Positions 1 to 6,242 are shown, counted from the stretch's first letter. The stretch: DNA of 8,749 bases from an uncultured Clostridium sp. (GCA_934777095.1 CAKVNP010000072.1:1-8749), one strand, 5' to 3'. Numbers and translations: made by a program. Notes: generated from the sequence alone by a model not told the origin.

Positions 1-1152
1 GGTATATCTGTTCTTTCTGCCTTCACGAGTGGTTGCTTTTTCATTAGCATAGGAAATAATATCGCCAATAGCTATAGAAGCTGGCAGGATTAAAAGTGGC
101 ATTCCCATTAATAGCCTTACAGCATTATGGCCAGCTAAGGAGCCTGTACAGATTGCTTCTGTATGACCTACAAATAACCCTGATTTTTCACCACCACAAA
201 ATAGATTATCTACGCCAATTACTTTTAAATCGTTAGTTCTTGGTGCTACTGATAAATATCTCATAGAGTTACCCTTACTGCCTGCATATGGATCTACATA
301 TTTTGCATATTCAAGCCCTGGAATCTTCCTTAACTTTTCTAGTGGGTAATAAGTTGTCATCAGCTTTGCATGACCTGTATCTAGCAATACTACATTTTCT
401 GCAAATTCTTTTAAAGCATATTGCTGGCATACCTTAGTACCTAGCTTCTTATAATTTATATCTTCTTGCGGAATCTTTAAAACCACTACTCCTTTTTCGT
501 CTAATTCCTTTCTTATTTCTGGTGATAAGCTTTCCTTGGCTAATTTACAAGAACCTGACATTGCTCCTAGCTCATCATCGGCTCTTTCACCTTGAATATC
601 TGCTACACCGCATCTTTCACTAATGCTTAGCCTTGGCCCAAAAGCTGGGCATCTTAAAACGCACATAGAACAGCCATTTCCATATCTTAAGCAATTACCC
701 ATAGGACCTGTAGTACCTGTAGTTTCAATAAAAGCATCACCATATACTACCGAATCATCACTTAATAATAGGCCTTTTATTTTACCTTTATCTACATCTA
801 CATCTTTTACACGCTTCTCAGTATGGACATTAATTCCCAAGGAGATAAGATGCTGACGAACATGCCCTTCAATTATATTTACATCATAAAGTGTTGCATG
901 CTTATGCCCCGGAAAATCTATATTAGTATGCTTAGCATATTTATCAGTTAATTTAATTAAATCACCTGCACCTAAAGCAATTAATTCTTCAGCAGCTGTA
1001 TATCTGCCATTATTCCTCATTATACCGCCAACATTTCCTAAGCCTAGTAAAAGATCCGTTTTTTCATATATATCTACATCTGCCCCTGCTTTCCTTGCGG
1101 TAATGGCAGCTGCACAACCAGCCCAGCCACCACCAACTACTACAATCTTCAT
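1..1152 (-). CDS. FAD-dependent oxidoreductase (GidA-like flavoprotein), C-terminus cut by the window edge
   Basis: An open frame of 384 codons runs from the ATG at 1152 to position 1 without a stop, so the C-terminus is missing. The N-terminus is a dinucleotide-binding Rossmann fold: residues 4-16 read VVVGGGWAGCAAA (GxGxxG), with an acidic residue (E30) ending the second strand as usual for FAD. Residues 318-346 (FCGGEKSGLFVGHTEA, then TGSLAGHNAVR) resemble the FAD-contacting C-terminal motif of GidA/TrmFO-like and other flavin dehydrogenases. Residues 154-169 contain C154, C161, C164, C168 and P169; the last three cysteines have the C-x2-C-x3-CP spacing of ferredoxin-type [4Fe-4S] ligands. 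The start overlaps the stop of the upstream reductase gene by ATGA, so the two are translationally coupled and probably form one complex. The fold is clear from the sequence; the substrate is not. TrmFO itself is less likely because of the cysteine motif and the partner gene. Confidence 0.85.
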   Translation of the reverse strand, partial: MKIVVVGGGWAGCAAAITARKAGADVDIYEKTDLLLGLGNVGGIMRNNGRYTAAEELIALGAGDLIKLTDKYAKHTNIDFPGHKHATLYDVNIIEGHVRQHLISLGINVHTEKRVKDVDVDKGKIKGLLLSDDSVVYGDAFIETTGTTGPMGNCLRYGNGCSMCVLRCPAFGPRLSISERCGVADIQGERADDELGAMSGSCKLAKESLSPEIRKELDEKGVVVLKIPQEDINYKKLGTKVCQQYALKEFAENVVLLDTGHAKLMTTYYPLEKLRKIPGLEYAKYVDPYAGSKGNSMRYLSVAPRTNDLKVIGVDNLFCGGEKSGLFVGHTEAICTGSLAGHNAVRLLMGMPLLILPASIAIGDIISYANEKATTREGRKNRYT

Positions 1153-2003
1153 ATAAATCTCCTCCCTTGAAAAATATCCCTTGGACTAGCTTGTATCTTA
1201 CAGAACCTTTTTACTCGATGACCAGAAAATCTAGTAGTACAGCTTCCACAAATCCCTTCCCCACAGCACATCTTAAAATTATTACAGCAGGATAAATCAA
1301 TATCTTTCCTTTCCATTTCATCTAGGAAATCTATTACCTTATAAGTTAAAATATCTGCCCCCGCTATATGAATAAGCTTTATATCGTTGTATTTAATGAT
1401 AGATTTCATTGCCACCTTAACTTCTGGAGATAACTCACCTTTATCTATTAAATTCATTTCCTGTGGAACTATACCAAGACTATTTAAAAATTCTATTGAA
1501 TAAATATCCTTAAACGGCTGTTTATCTAAAATTACTGTGACATTATTATCATTTTTCACCAGCTTTTTAATTGCAGGAATCATCGGAGCCATTCCAATAC
1601 CTCTAGCCAGTAAAACTGCAATGATATTGGTATCTATATCCGAATCAATAATTGATATAGGCACATCATAATACACATTTTCATCGCTTCTAATAAAAAT
1701 AAAGCTTCCTGGTTTTGATAAATCTATAGCTAACTTATGTGGGGCTATAAATTTAATCATAAGTACTTCATCTTGAAATAATTTTCTTTCTATTACTTCA
1801 CATGTATATGTCTTTCTTCCTTCCTTAGCTTTATCACCATTATCATGATACTCTTGATATATACATACTCCCTTCCAATTTAAGCAGTCACAAAAACAGC
1901 TTCCCTGAAGTTGGGAGCACAATAGGCATTCTCCCGATTCTGCTAAATGACAAGGACAAAACTCTGTACCTGCATCTATGCAATCAATTGCTTCCTTAAA
2001 CAT
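1149..2003 (-). CDS. PyrK/NfnA-like FAD/NAD-binding reductase subunit with [2Fe-2S] motif and Cys-rich N-terminus
   Basis: The 284-residue protein has the order of ferredoxin-NADP-reductase-type electron transfer subunits. A beta-barrel FAD domain (about 63-120) carries YDVPISI at 112-118. A nucleotide-binding domain starts near 126 and has the G-x-G-x-A-P loop at 135-140. A C-terminal cluster site reads C247-x4-C252-x2-C255-x12-C268, the PyrK [2Fe-2S] spacing. Unlike PyrK, it has an N-terminal extension of about 60 residues with nine cysteines (8, 16, 18, 26, 29, 36, 38, 40, 47), which could hold a further metal centre. The usual FAD-binding arginine before P-I-S is absent (D113, V114). The ATG at 2003 follows AGGAG after six bases. 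Its stop overlaps the next gene's start as ATGA. No strong promoter is seen in 2004-2110; a TATACT sits at 2070-2075 without a good -35. The inferred role is passing electrons between NAD(P)H or ferredoxin and the partner flavoprotein. Annotation pipelines would likely say sulfide/dihydroorotate dehydrogenase-like; the true substrate is unknown. Confidence 0.85.
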   Translation of the reverse strand: MFKEAIDCIDAGTEFCPCHLAESGECLLCSQLQGSCFCDCLNWKGVCIYQEYHDNGDKAKEGRKTYTCEVIERKLFQDEVLMIKFIAPHKLAIDLSKPGSFIFIRSDENVYYDVPISIIDSDIDTNIIAVLLARGIGMAPMIPAIKKLVKNDNNVTVILDKQPFKDIYSIEFLNSLGIVPQEMNLIDKGELSPEVKVAMKSIIKYNDIKLIHIAGADILTYKVIDFLDEMERKDIDLSCCNNFKMCCGEGICGSCTTRFSGHRVKRFCKIQASPRDIFQGRRFI

Positions 2004-2104
2004 TTATGCTCCTATTTAAATATTTCTACACACTATATAAGTTATTATTTTTTAGATATTTTGTGTCTTAGTATAAAAAAATTAACAATTAAATTTATTT
2101 ACCA

Positions 2105-2146
2105 ATAAAAAAGGAGATATGATACATTTTCTGTATCATATCTCCT
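2105..2146 (-). terminator. Rho-independent terminator after the amino acid permease
   Basis: A perfect 15-bp inverted repeat (2112-2126 with 2132-2146, loop TTTTC) lies 24 bp beyond the permease stop. Read on the minus strand it is followed at once by a run of T (complement of the A run 2107-2111). It separates the permease transcript from the flavoprotein operon downstream, so that operon should have its own promoter. Confidence 0.88.
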
Positions 2147-2170
2147 AATACACTTTGTTTTATAAACATA

Positions 2171-3526
2171 CTACTCACAAACAGCTTGTCCTTGAGCTGC
2201 TAAAGTTCTTTCTTTATTTCTCCAATATAATGCTCCTGAAATTATAATAGCCAAACATATTGATGCATAAGTCCAGAACATTGCATTGCTCATGCCACCT
2301 ACTATTATAATAATCGAACCTATTACTGCAAGAACCGGACAGATAAATCCTTTAAACCTGCTTTTTACTTCGCCATTTAAAGCCATTCTAAATACTTTTA
2401 TATATAATATTATGTATAATCCATAACTCATCGTAACTGATATTTCAGAAATATCTGAGTTAGTCAGCATTCCAATTTTAGTTACAAAATAATGAACTGC
2501 CATCCATAATAAAGTTATTACACCGGCAATTATCGATGAATTAATCGGCATCTCATTCTTGGCATTTATCTTAGCAAAAATCTCACCTTGCGGGAACATC
2601 CCTTTTTTAGCTAATAAATAAGGCTGTCTCATCATCCCTATGATCAGTCCATTAACTGTACCTAATACTGAGATAATTACAAAAACTAATATTATTTTGG
2701 CACCAAGATGTCCGAAAATCATCTTAGCTGCTAAGTCCACATGAGCATCTCCTAAAGCCATTATTTTTTCAGGTCCAACCAATACACTTATTCCTACAAA
2801 GTAAACAATATACATTAATAAAATAAATATTGGTGCTACTACTAAAGCTCTTGGCAGATTTCTTTTAGAATCTTTTACCTCATCGCCGATAGTTGTAGCA
2901 ACTATCCATCCATCAAAGGAAAAAGCAATAGGTGCAATAGCTGCTAGCCATCCTGCTGAACTTAATCCTGCTGAATTAGTAGTAAGTGCTTCCATAGAGG
3001 GATTGCCATAAATAATCCCTACAATTGCAATTAATATTAATGGTATTAGCTTAATAATTGTAGAAGAAGACTGTAATACTCCCCCTACTTTAGCTGAAAT
3101 AGTGTTTACTGCAAATAATATCAGAATAACTCCCAAGCCAATTAATACTTGTAAATCAAAGCTGCCATTAATACCGAATAAAAGACAAATATAGATTCCT
3201 GCAACATATGCCACCACTGCAATTAATGTAGGAAAATATAATAATGTCTGGAACCAGCCAAAAGCACAGGCTGCTGATTTATTTAAGGCAAACTCCATGT
3301 ATTGAATCATTCCTCCAGAGTTACTGCTTCTCGACGCCAGTTCAGAAATTGTCAATGAGCCAAATATTATTGCAATTGCTGCAATAGTAAATACTAAAAC
3401 CCCAAGCACTATATTTCCTCCTGTGGCAACTAAAATATTGTCACTTTTAAAAAATATACCTGAACCTATTACTACACCTACAATCATTGCTATGGTAGTA
3501 AATAGTCCATAACCTTTGTTATTCAA
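2171..3526 (-). CDS. APC-superfamily amino acid permease, TTG start
   Basis: This 451-residue, very hydrophobic protein has about 12 predicted membrane helices, the usual size and topology for the amino acid-polyamine-organocation family. The substrate-binding helix 1 motif is at 17-26 (GVVIGSGIFF). The helix 6 region reads FSFDGW at 202-207, and the following loop holds E216 and RNLPRA (222-227), typical of the L-type/SteT-like branch of amino acid exchangers. Helices 8-9 (about 275-300) end in MMRQPYLLAKKGMFP. The start is a TTG, preceded at 8 nt by AAGGGGGC. The next in-frame ATG (residue 14) would remove half of helix 1 and has no ribosome binding site. The gene is a single transcription unit ending in a strong terminator. 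The transported amino acid cannot be read from the sequence; a serine/threonine or other neutral amino acid exchanger is plausible. Confidence 0.92.
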   Translation of the reverse strand: MNNKGYGLFTTIAMIVGVVIGSGIFFKSDNILVATGGNIVLGVLVFTIAAIAIIFGSLTISELASRSSNSGGMIQYMEFALNKSAACAFGWFQTLLYFPTLIAVVAYVAGIYICLLFGINGSFDLQVLIGLGVILILFAVNTISAKVGGVLQSSSTIIKLIPLILIAIVGIIYGNPSMEALTTNSAGLSSAGWLAAIAPIAFSFDGWIVATTIGDEVKDSKRNLPRALVVAPIFILLMYIVYFVGISVLVGPEKIMALGDAHVDLAAKMIFGHLGAKIILVFVIISVLGTVNGLIIGMMRQPYLLAKKGMFPQGEIFAKINAKNEMPINSSIIAGVITLLWMAVHYFVTKIGMLTNSDISEISVTMSYGLYIILYIKVFRMALNGEVKSRFKGFICPVLAVIGSIIIIVGGMSNAMFWTYASICLAIIISGALYWRNKERTLAAQGQAVCE

Positions 3527-3533
3527 TTTTTTT

Positions 3534-3541
3534 GCCCCCTT
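3534..3541 (-). promoter_or_regulatory. Ribosome binding site that fixes the permease TTG start
   Basis: Minus-strand AAGGGGGC, with 8 nt from AGGGGG to the TTG at 3526. No ATG or GTG lies within the right distance, so this Shine-Dalgarno sequence is the main support for a TTG initiator. Confidence 0.7.
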
Positions 3542-3590
3542 ATTTTCTTTTGTAAATTATAAAGATATAATTTTCAATAATATATCATAA

Positions 3591-3630
3591 AATTATCCAA
3601 TAGTAAATATAATTATCCAATTGTAATTAT
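3591..3630. repeat. Two-copy 20-bp tandem repeat upstream of the permease
   Basis: The units 3591-3610 and 3611-3630 match at 18 of 20 positions; the first 11 bases, AATTATCCAAT, are identical. The period is two helical turns, so both copies present the same face to a protein. The array sits 65-104 bp upstream of the permease start and just behind the Nudix stop. It may be an operator or a recent small duplication. Confidence 0.8.
3592..3620 (-). promoter_or_regulatory. Possible sigma-A promoter of the permease, formed by the tandem repeat
   Basis: Minus-strand TTGGAT (3620-3615), a 17-nt spacer, then GATAAT (3597-3592). The -10 box matches five of six consensus bases, the -35 only three. 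The two boxes are offset parts of the two 20-bp repeat units. A second -10 candidate, TATAAT at 3561-3556, has no recognisable -35. No terminator lies between the Nudix gene and this site, so readthrough is also possible. Confidence 0.35.
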
Positions 3631-3632
3631 CT

Positions 3633-4235
3633 TTATTCAAAAATCTCACTGCCATATCTTACAAATTCCTGTAATACAAGATAGCATTTAATATCAAATT
3701 CTACATTGCTTTTAAGCAGTTCTTCCGCTTCTTCCCTTGATACAAGCACTGCTTCAATATCTTCATCTTCTTCTAGATATTCTTTACTTAAATCACCTTC
3801 ACATGTGCAGTACACTAAAGTTACTGATTCATCTGTCATTCCAGGTGAAAGATATAGCTTTCTTTTCATTTTATTTTCTTTAATTTCTACAACCTTAAGT
3901 CCTGTTTCTTCCTTAAGTTCCCTAACAACTGAAACCTTAGGATCTTCTCCTGCATCTATTAATCCAGCTGGTAATTCGTATACATAGCCGTTTACTGGTA
4001 CTCTAAATTGCTTTATAATTACAAGTTTATTACTCTCTTTATGGAAAGGAATAATAACTACAGCGTCTTCTTTAGATTTTACGCCTTCAAAATATATTTC
4101 CTTTAAAGTTTCTTCATCTTTTCTAGAGGCAATTGTCCAATTATTTTCCTTGCCTCCTTTATTAGTATAATTTGCATTATATAGACTTAAAAATTTATTT
4201 TTTGATAATATATCTAATTTATTAATCTTTGTCAT
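3633..4235 (-). CDS. Nudix hydrolase, ADP-ribose pyrophosphatase type
   Basis: The protein has 200 residues from the ATG at 4235. It carries a complete Nudix box G-x5-E-x7-R-E-L-x-E-E-x-G-L (residues 91-113), whose glutamates bind the catalytic Mg2+ or Mn2+. About 18 residues later LSPGMTDES matches the conserved loop of ADP-ribose pyrophosphatases (NudF-like), and the length fits that group. The expected reaction is ADP-ribose to AMP plus ribose 5-phosphate, in the cytoplasm. A GTG three codons upstream (4244) is also in frame, but it lies inside the ribosome binding site GAGAGGTG (4249-4242), which is well placed for the ATG at 4235. The gene has its own promoter and is separated from dacF by a terminator. 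Other dinucleotide or sugar-nucleotide substrates cannot be excluded. Confidence 0.92.
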   Translation of the reverse strand: MTKINKLDILSKNKFLSLYNANYTNKGGKENNWTIASRKDEETLKEIYFEGVKSKEDAVVIIPFHKESNKLVIIKQFRVPVNGYVYELPAGLIDAGEDPKVSVVRELKEETGLKVVEIKENKMKRKLYLSPGMTDESVTLVYCTCEGDLSKEYLEEDEDIEAVLVSREEAEELLKSNVEFDIKCYLVLQEFVRYGSEIFE

Positions 4236-4266
4236 TTCATACACCTCTCATAATTTATATATCTAT

Positions 4267-4295
4267 ATTTTAACAATATTCATCATATAGGTCTA
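4267..4295 (-). promoter_or_regulatory. Predicted sigma-A promoter of the Nudix gene
   Basis: Minus-strand TAGACC (4295-4290, four of six consensus bases), a 17-nt spacer, then TAAAAT (4272-4267, five of six). Transcription would start near 4260, giving a leader of about 25 nt that just includes the ribosome binding site. It lies downstream of the dacF terminator, consistent with independent expression. Confidence 0.55.
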
Positions 4296-4304
4296 GTAAA
4301 ACAT

Positions 4305-4333
4305 AAAACAGTGCACATTAATGCACTGTTTTT
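4305..4333 (-). terminator. Rho-independent terminator after dacF
   Basis: An 11-bp perfect stem (4305-4315 with 4322-4332, loop CATTAA) begins 5 bp beyond the dacF stop. On the minus strand the 3' arm runs into TTTTATGTTTT. The plus strand also ends in a T run, so it could work in both directions, but no plus-strand gene ends here. Confidence 0.85.
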
Positions 4334-4337
4334 GCTA

Positions 4338-5525
4338 TCAAAAATACATTTTAGTATATTCATCTTCTTCTAATATTTTTAATAAATTATTTTTACTTAG
4401 ACTCTTATTGCACCTGACTTCTGATTTAAGCATTTCTCTCTCATCACTAGTTATTGAAATTTCACCTAAGATATCTCCAATATTTACGTCTTTGATAGGG
4501 TTAAATACTTCCACTTCAATTTTATTCTGTTCTTTAAAGCCATACTTAAATTCCTTGTCTTGAATTATAGTGCCTAAATTAATATAGCCAAAAGATTCTA
4601 CAAGATTTTTCTTCCCTATTTCTTTAAACACATAATTATCTACTACATAATTATAAATCTTTTCTGTCTGATTCCATCTATCTGTACAATTTAAAACTAC
4701 TATTATTATGTCCCTTCCTTCATGGTTTACTGAAGATACAAGACATTTGCCTGCCTGGCCAGTATATCCTGTTTTAACACCATTAGCATTAGGAATCTTC
4801 CAAAGTATTTTATTTATATTTTGATAATCCCTGCTAAAATTGTACTTAGATTTTTCAATTGTCTTAGAACCGCATATTTCCCTAAACAAATCATTTTTCA
4901 TTGCAGTTGAAGTAAGAATTGCTAGATCATACGCTGATGAATAATGTTTTGGCTTATCTAATCCATGAGGAGTTTCAAATTTAGAACACATCAGTCCTAA
5001 GCCTTTGGCAAAATCATTCATTATTTCTGCAAAGCCTTCCACACTGCCTCCAATATCTTCTGCAATGGCAATAGCTGCATCATTTCCTGATTTAAACATT
5101 AAGCCAAAGATAAGTTCTTTCATAGTAACTACTTCTCCTGCTGAATAACCAACCTTTGAACCTCTGATACTAGCTGCATTTTTACTGACGGTAACCTCCC
5201 TATCAAGATTACCATAATTAATTGCCACCAAGGCTGTTAAAATTTTTGTTGTACTTGCCATTGGTACTATTTCATAAGCATTTTGTTCAAATAAAATCTG
5301 TTTGCTTTCTCCATCTAAAGCAATGGCACACCTGGCATTAACCTTTAAGTCTGTAAACACAAGGCTATCTGAACTATTATCAAAGTTACTATCATCTTCA
5401 GAAATTATTATTTCATCTTCTTCTAAATCCTCCTCAAATAGCGCTGCATAACAACTCATTCCTTGTAAATTTGTTATAATTAACATAAAAATTATAAGCC
5501 AGACTACTCTTTTCTTTTGTTTCAA
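4338..5525 (-). CDS. dacF: D-alanyl-D-alanine carboxypeptidase (DacF type, peptidase S11), TTG start
   Basis: This low-molecular-weight penicillin-binding protein trims the terminal D-Ala from peptidoglycan stem peptides outside the membrane. Numbering from the TTG, the three serine acyl-enzyme motifs are S91-T-T-K94, S146-G-N148 and K251-T-G253. An N-terminal signal peptide has a basic start (KQKKR), a hydrophobic core (VVWLIIFMLIITNL) and a likely cleavage near SCYA. A short acidic linker (about 30-55) precedes the catalytic domain. The C-terminal portion (about 295-370) fits the PBP5 C-terminal beta domain. The last residues show no clear amphipathic membrane anchor. An in-frame ATG eight codons upstream (5549) has no ribosome binding site, whereas GAGGGTGAT sits 7 nt before the TTG at 5525. 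The gene is divergent from ytfI-gerW. In Bacillus, dacF belongs to the forespore sigma-F regulon, and the sigma-F-like promoter here agrees. The family is certain; the exact paralogue (DacF versus a vegetative DacA) is inferred from the context. Confidence 0.9.
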   Translation of the reverse strand: MKQKKRVVWLIIFMLIITNLQGMSCYAALFEEDLEEDEIIISEDDSNFDNSSDSLVFTDLKVNARCAIALDGESKQILFEQNAYEIVPMASTTKILTALVAINYGNLDREVTVSKNAASIRGSKVGYSAGEVVTMKELIFGLMFKSGNDAAIAIAEDIGGSVEGFAEIMNDFAKGLGLMCSKFETPHGLDKPKHYSSAYDLAILTSTAMKNDLFREICGSKTIEKSKYNFSRDYQNINKILWKIPNANGVKTGYTGQAGKCLVSSVNHEGRDIIIVVLNCTDRWNQTEKIYNYVVDNYVFKEIGKKNLVESFGYINLGTIIQDKEFKYGFKEQNKIEVEVFNPIKDVNIGDILGEISITSDEREMLKSEVRCNKSLSKNNLLKILEEDEYTKMYF

Positions 5526-5528
5526 AAT

Positions 5529-5537
5529 ATCACCCTC
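5529..5537 (-). promoter_or_regulatory. Ribosome binding site that fixes the dacF TTG start
   Basis: Minus-strand GAGGGTGAT, close to the GAGGTGAT consensus, with 7 nt from GAGGG to the TTG at 5525. It lies downstream of the in-frame ATG at 5549, so that ATG cannot use it. The predicted transcription start near 5551 would also leave that ATG almost without a leader. Confidence 0.75.
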
Positions 5538-5557
5538 TATTATTTTCATATATACTG

Positions 5558-5586
5558 TAGTCTTTTCAATTTTCTTAAAAATAAAC
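5558..5586 (-). promoter_or_regulatory. Sigma-F-like forespore promoter of dacF
   Basis: Minus-strand GTTTA (5586-5582), a 14-nt spacer, then GAAAAGACTA (5567-5558). The sigma-F consensus as I recall it is GYWTA, about 15 nt, GGNRANANTW. The -35 matches fully and the -10 differs only at the second G. Transcription would begin near 5551, about 25 nt before the TTG start. No sigma-A pair with acceptable spacing is visible. Confidence 0.5.
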
Positions 5587-5598
5587 CTACTTTTTATA

Positions 5599-5627
5599 GT
5601 TTAATTTCTCTAATTTAGGAAATAATA
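5599..5627 (+). promoter_or_regulatory. Sigma-F-like forespore promoter of ytfI-gerW
   Basis: Plus-strand GTTTA (5599-5603), a 14-nt spacer, then GGAAATAATA (5618-5627). Both elements match the recalled sigma-F consensus completely; the spacing is one base shorter than the usual 15. Transcription would begin near 5634, just ahead of the ribosome binding site GGGAG at 5639-5643. In Bacillus ytfJ is a forespore gene, which agrees. Confidence 0.55.
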
Positions 5628-5650
5628 TATAAAATGTTGGGAGAATAGCT

Positions 5651-6229
5651 ATGAGAATACTTTTATATTTTATACTTTTTATGATAATTATTTTTATTAT
5701 ACCTATACGTTTAAAGATTATGGTCCATTATGATAAAGATTCATTTTATATTAAGATATATAAATTTAAGTTTTTTCCATTAGAGAACATAAAAGAGAAA
5801 AATAAAAAAGATGAAGTTAAAAAGAAACCACCGGCTAATAATAAAATTAAACCTAAAAAGAAGAAATGCAGAAGAAAAAAAGTTAAGAAGAAATTAGATT
5901 TTTCTGAATTATATTACTGCCTTTCACATAATCCAGCAAAAATTAAGTTAAAGCTAGATGGAATCATAGAATATTCCTTAGGCGATGCTGCCTATACTGC
6001 AGAAAGTTATGGAGTTCTTCAAATGATAAATCCAATTATTTATCATTTACTTGCTTTTTTATTTTATATTCCAAAATATGAAATGAACTTTTGTCCTCAG
6101 TTTAAAGATTATTTATTTATAGATTTAACGATAAATTGTATATTTAACTTTAATTTAGCAAAAATAATATATATATTAATTTCAATATTAACATCAAGAA
6201 AAAAGATAGAGGAGGTGCCCTTAAAATAA
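5651..6229 (+). CDS. ytfI: DUF2953 family membrane-anchored protein (YtfI-like)
   Basis: The protein has 192 residues. A hydrophobic N-terminal segment (residues 3-18) is a likely membrane anchor, followed by a short strand-rich stretch (20-43). Residues 48-81 form a linker in which 20 of 34 residues are lysine or arginine. The C-terminal part (about 84-180) is the DUF2953 core, recognisable from IIEYSLGDAAYTAESYGVL (105-123), with further hydrophobic segments at about 129-140 and 170-180. The ATG is preceded at 7 nt by GGGAG. The gene comes 10 bp before gerW/ytfJ, the same pairing as ytfI-ytfJ in Bacillus, and shares the upstream sigma-F-like promoter. The biochemical function of DUF2953 is unknown; a role in forespore or spore formation is inferred from context. 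The family call rests on pattern recognition of the core and on the neighbour. Confidence 0.82.
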   Translation: MRILLYFILFMIIIFIIPIRLKIMVHYDKDSFYIKIYKFKFFPLENIKEKNKKDEVKKKPPANNKIKPKKKKCRRKKVKKKLDFSELYYCLSHNPAKIKLKLDGIIEYSLGDAAYTAESYGVLQMINPIIYHLLAFLFYIPKYEMNFCPQFKDYLFIDLTINCIFNFNLAKIIYILISILTSRKKIEEVPLK

Positions 6230-6242
6230 GGGAAAAGATATG
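6211..6242 (+). promoter_or_regulatory. Hairpin-spaced ribosome binding site of gerW
   Basis: A near-perfect Shine-Dalgarno GGAGGTG (6211-6217) lies 22 nt before the gerW ATG (6240), too far for direct use. Immediately between them CCCTTA-AAA-TAAGGG (6218-6232) can fold into a perfect 6-bp hairpin containing the ytfI stop TAA (6227-6229). Folding would leave 7 nt (AAAAGAT) between the base of the stem and the ATG. The weaker alternative, AAGGG at 6228-6232, would lie inside the hairpin. Confidence 0.5.

Noticed and set aside
623..856. Plus-strand open frame of 77 codons
   Set aside because: It lies wholly inside the FAD oxidoreductase gene on the other strand and shows no ribosome binding site or recognisable domain. 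The same applies to the plus-strand frames at 3706-3987, 4321-4563, 6815-7165 and 8316-8555.
2112..2146. Mini-frames with AGGAGATATG on both strands of the palindrome
   Set aside because: AGGAG is only 2 nt from the ATG and the sequence is self-complementary, so the appearance on both strands is a by-product of the terminator stem.
3569..3583. Possible CodY-like box AATTTTCAATAATAT upstream of the permease
   Set aside because: It differs from the recalled 15-base consensus at four positions; in DNA this AT-rich such matches are expected by chance.
4232..4240. ATG AAA TGA micro-frame overlapping the Nudix start
   Set aside because: Its ATG is too close to the ribosome binding site to be used well; the Nudix ATG at 4235 has proper spacing, so a regulatory upstream frame is not supported.
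5875..5881. Programmed frameshift at the A7 run in ytfI
   Set aside because: The zero frame continues with a normal DUF2953 core to the expected length, so there is no sign that a shift is used.
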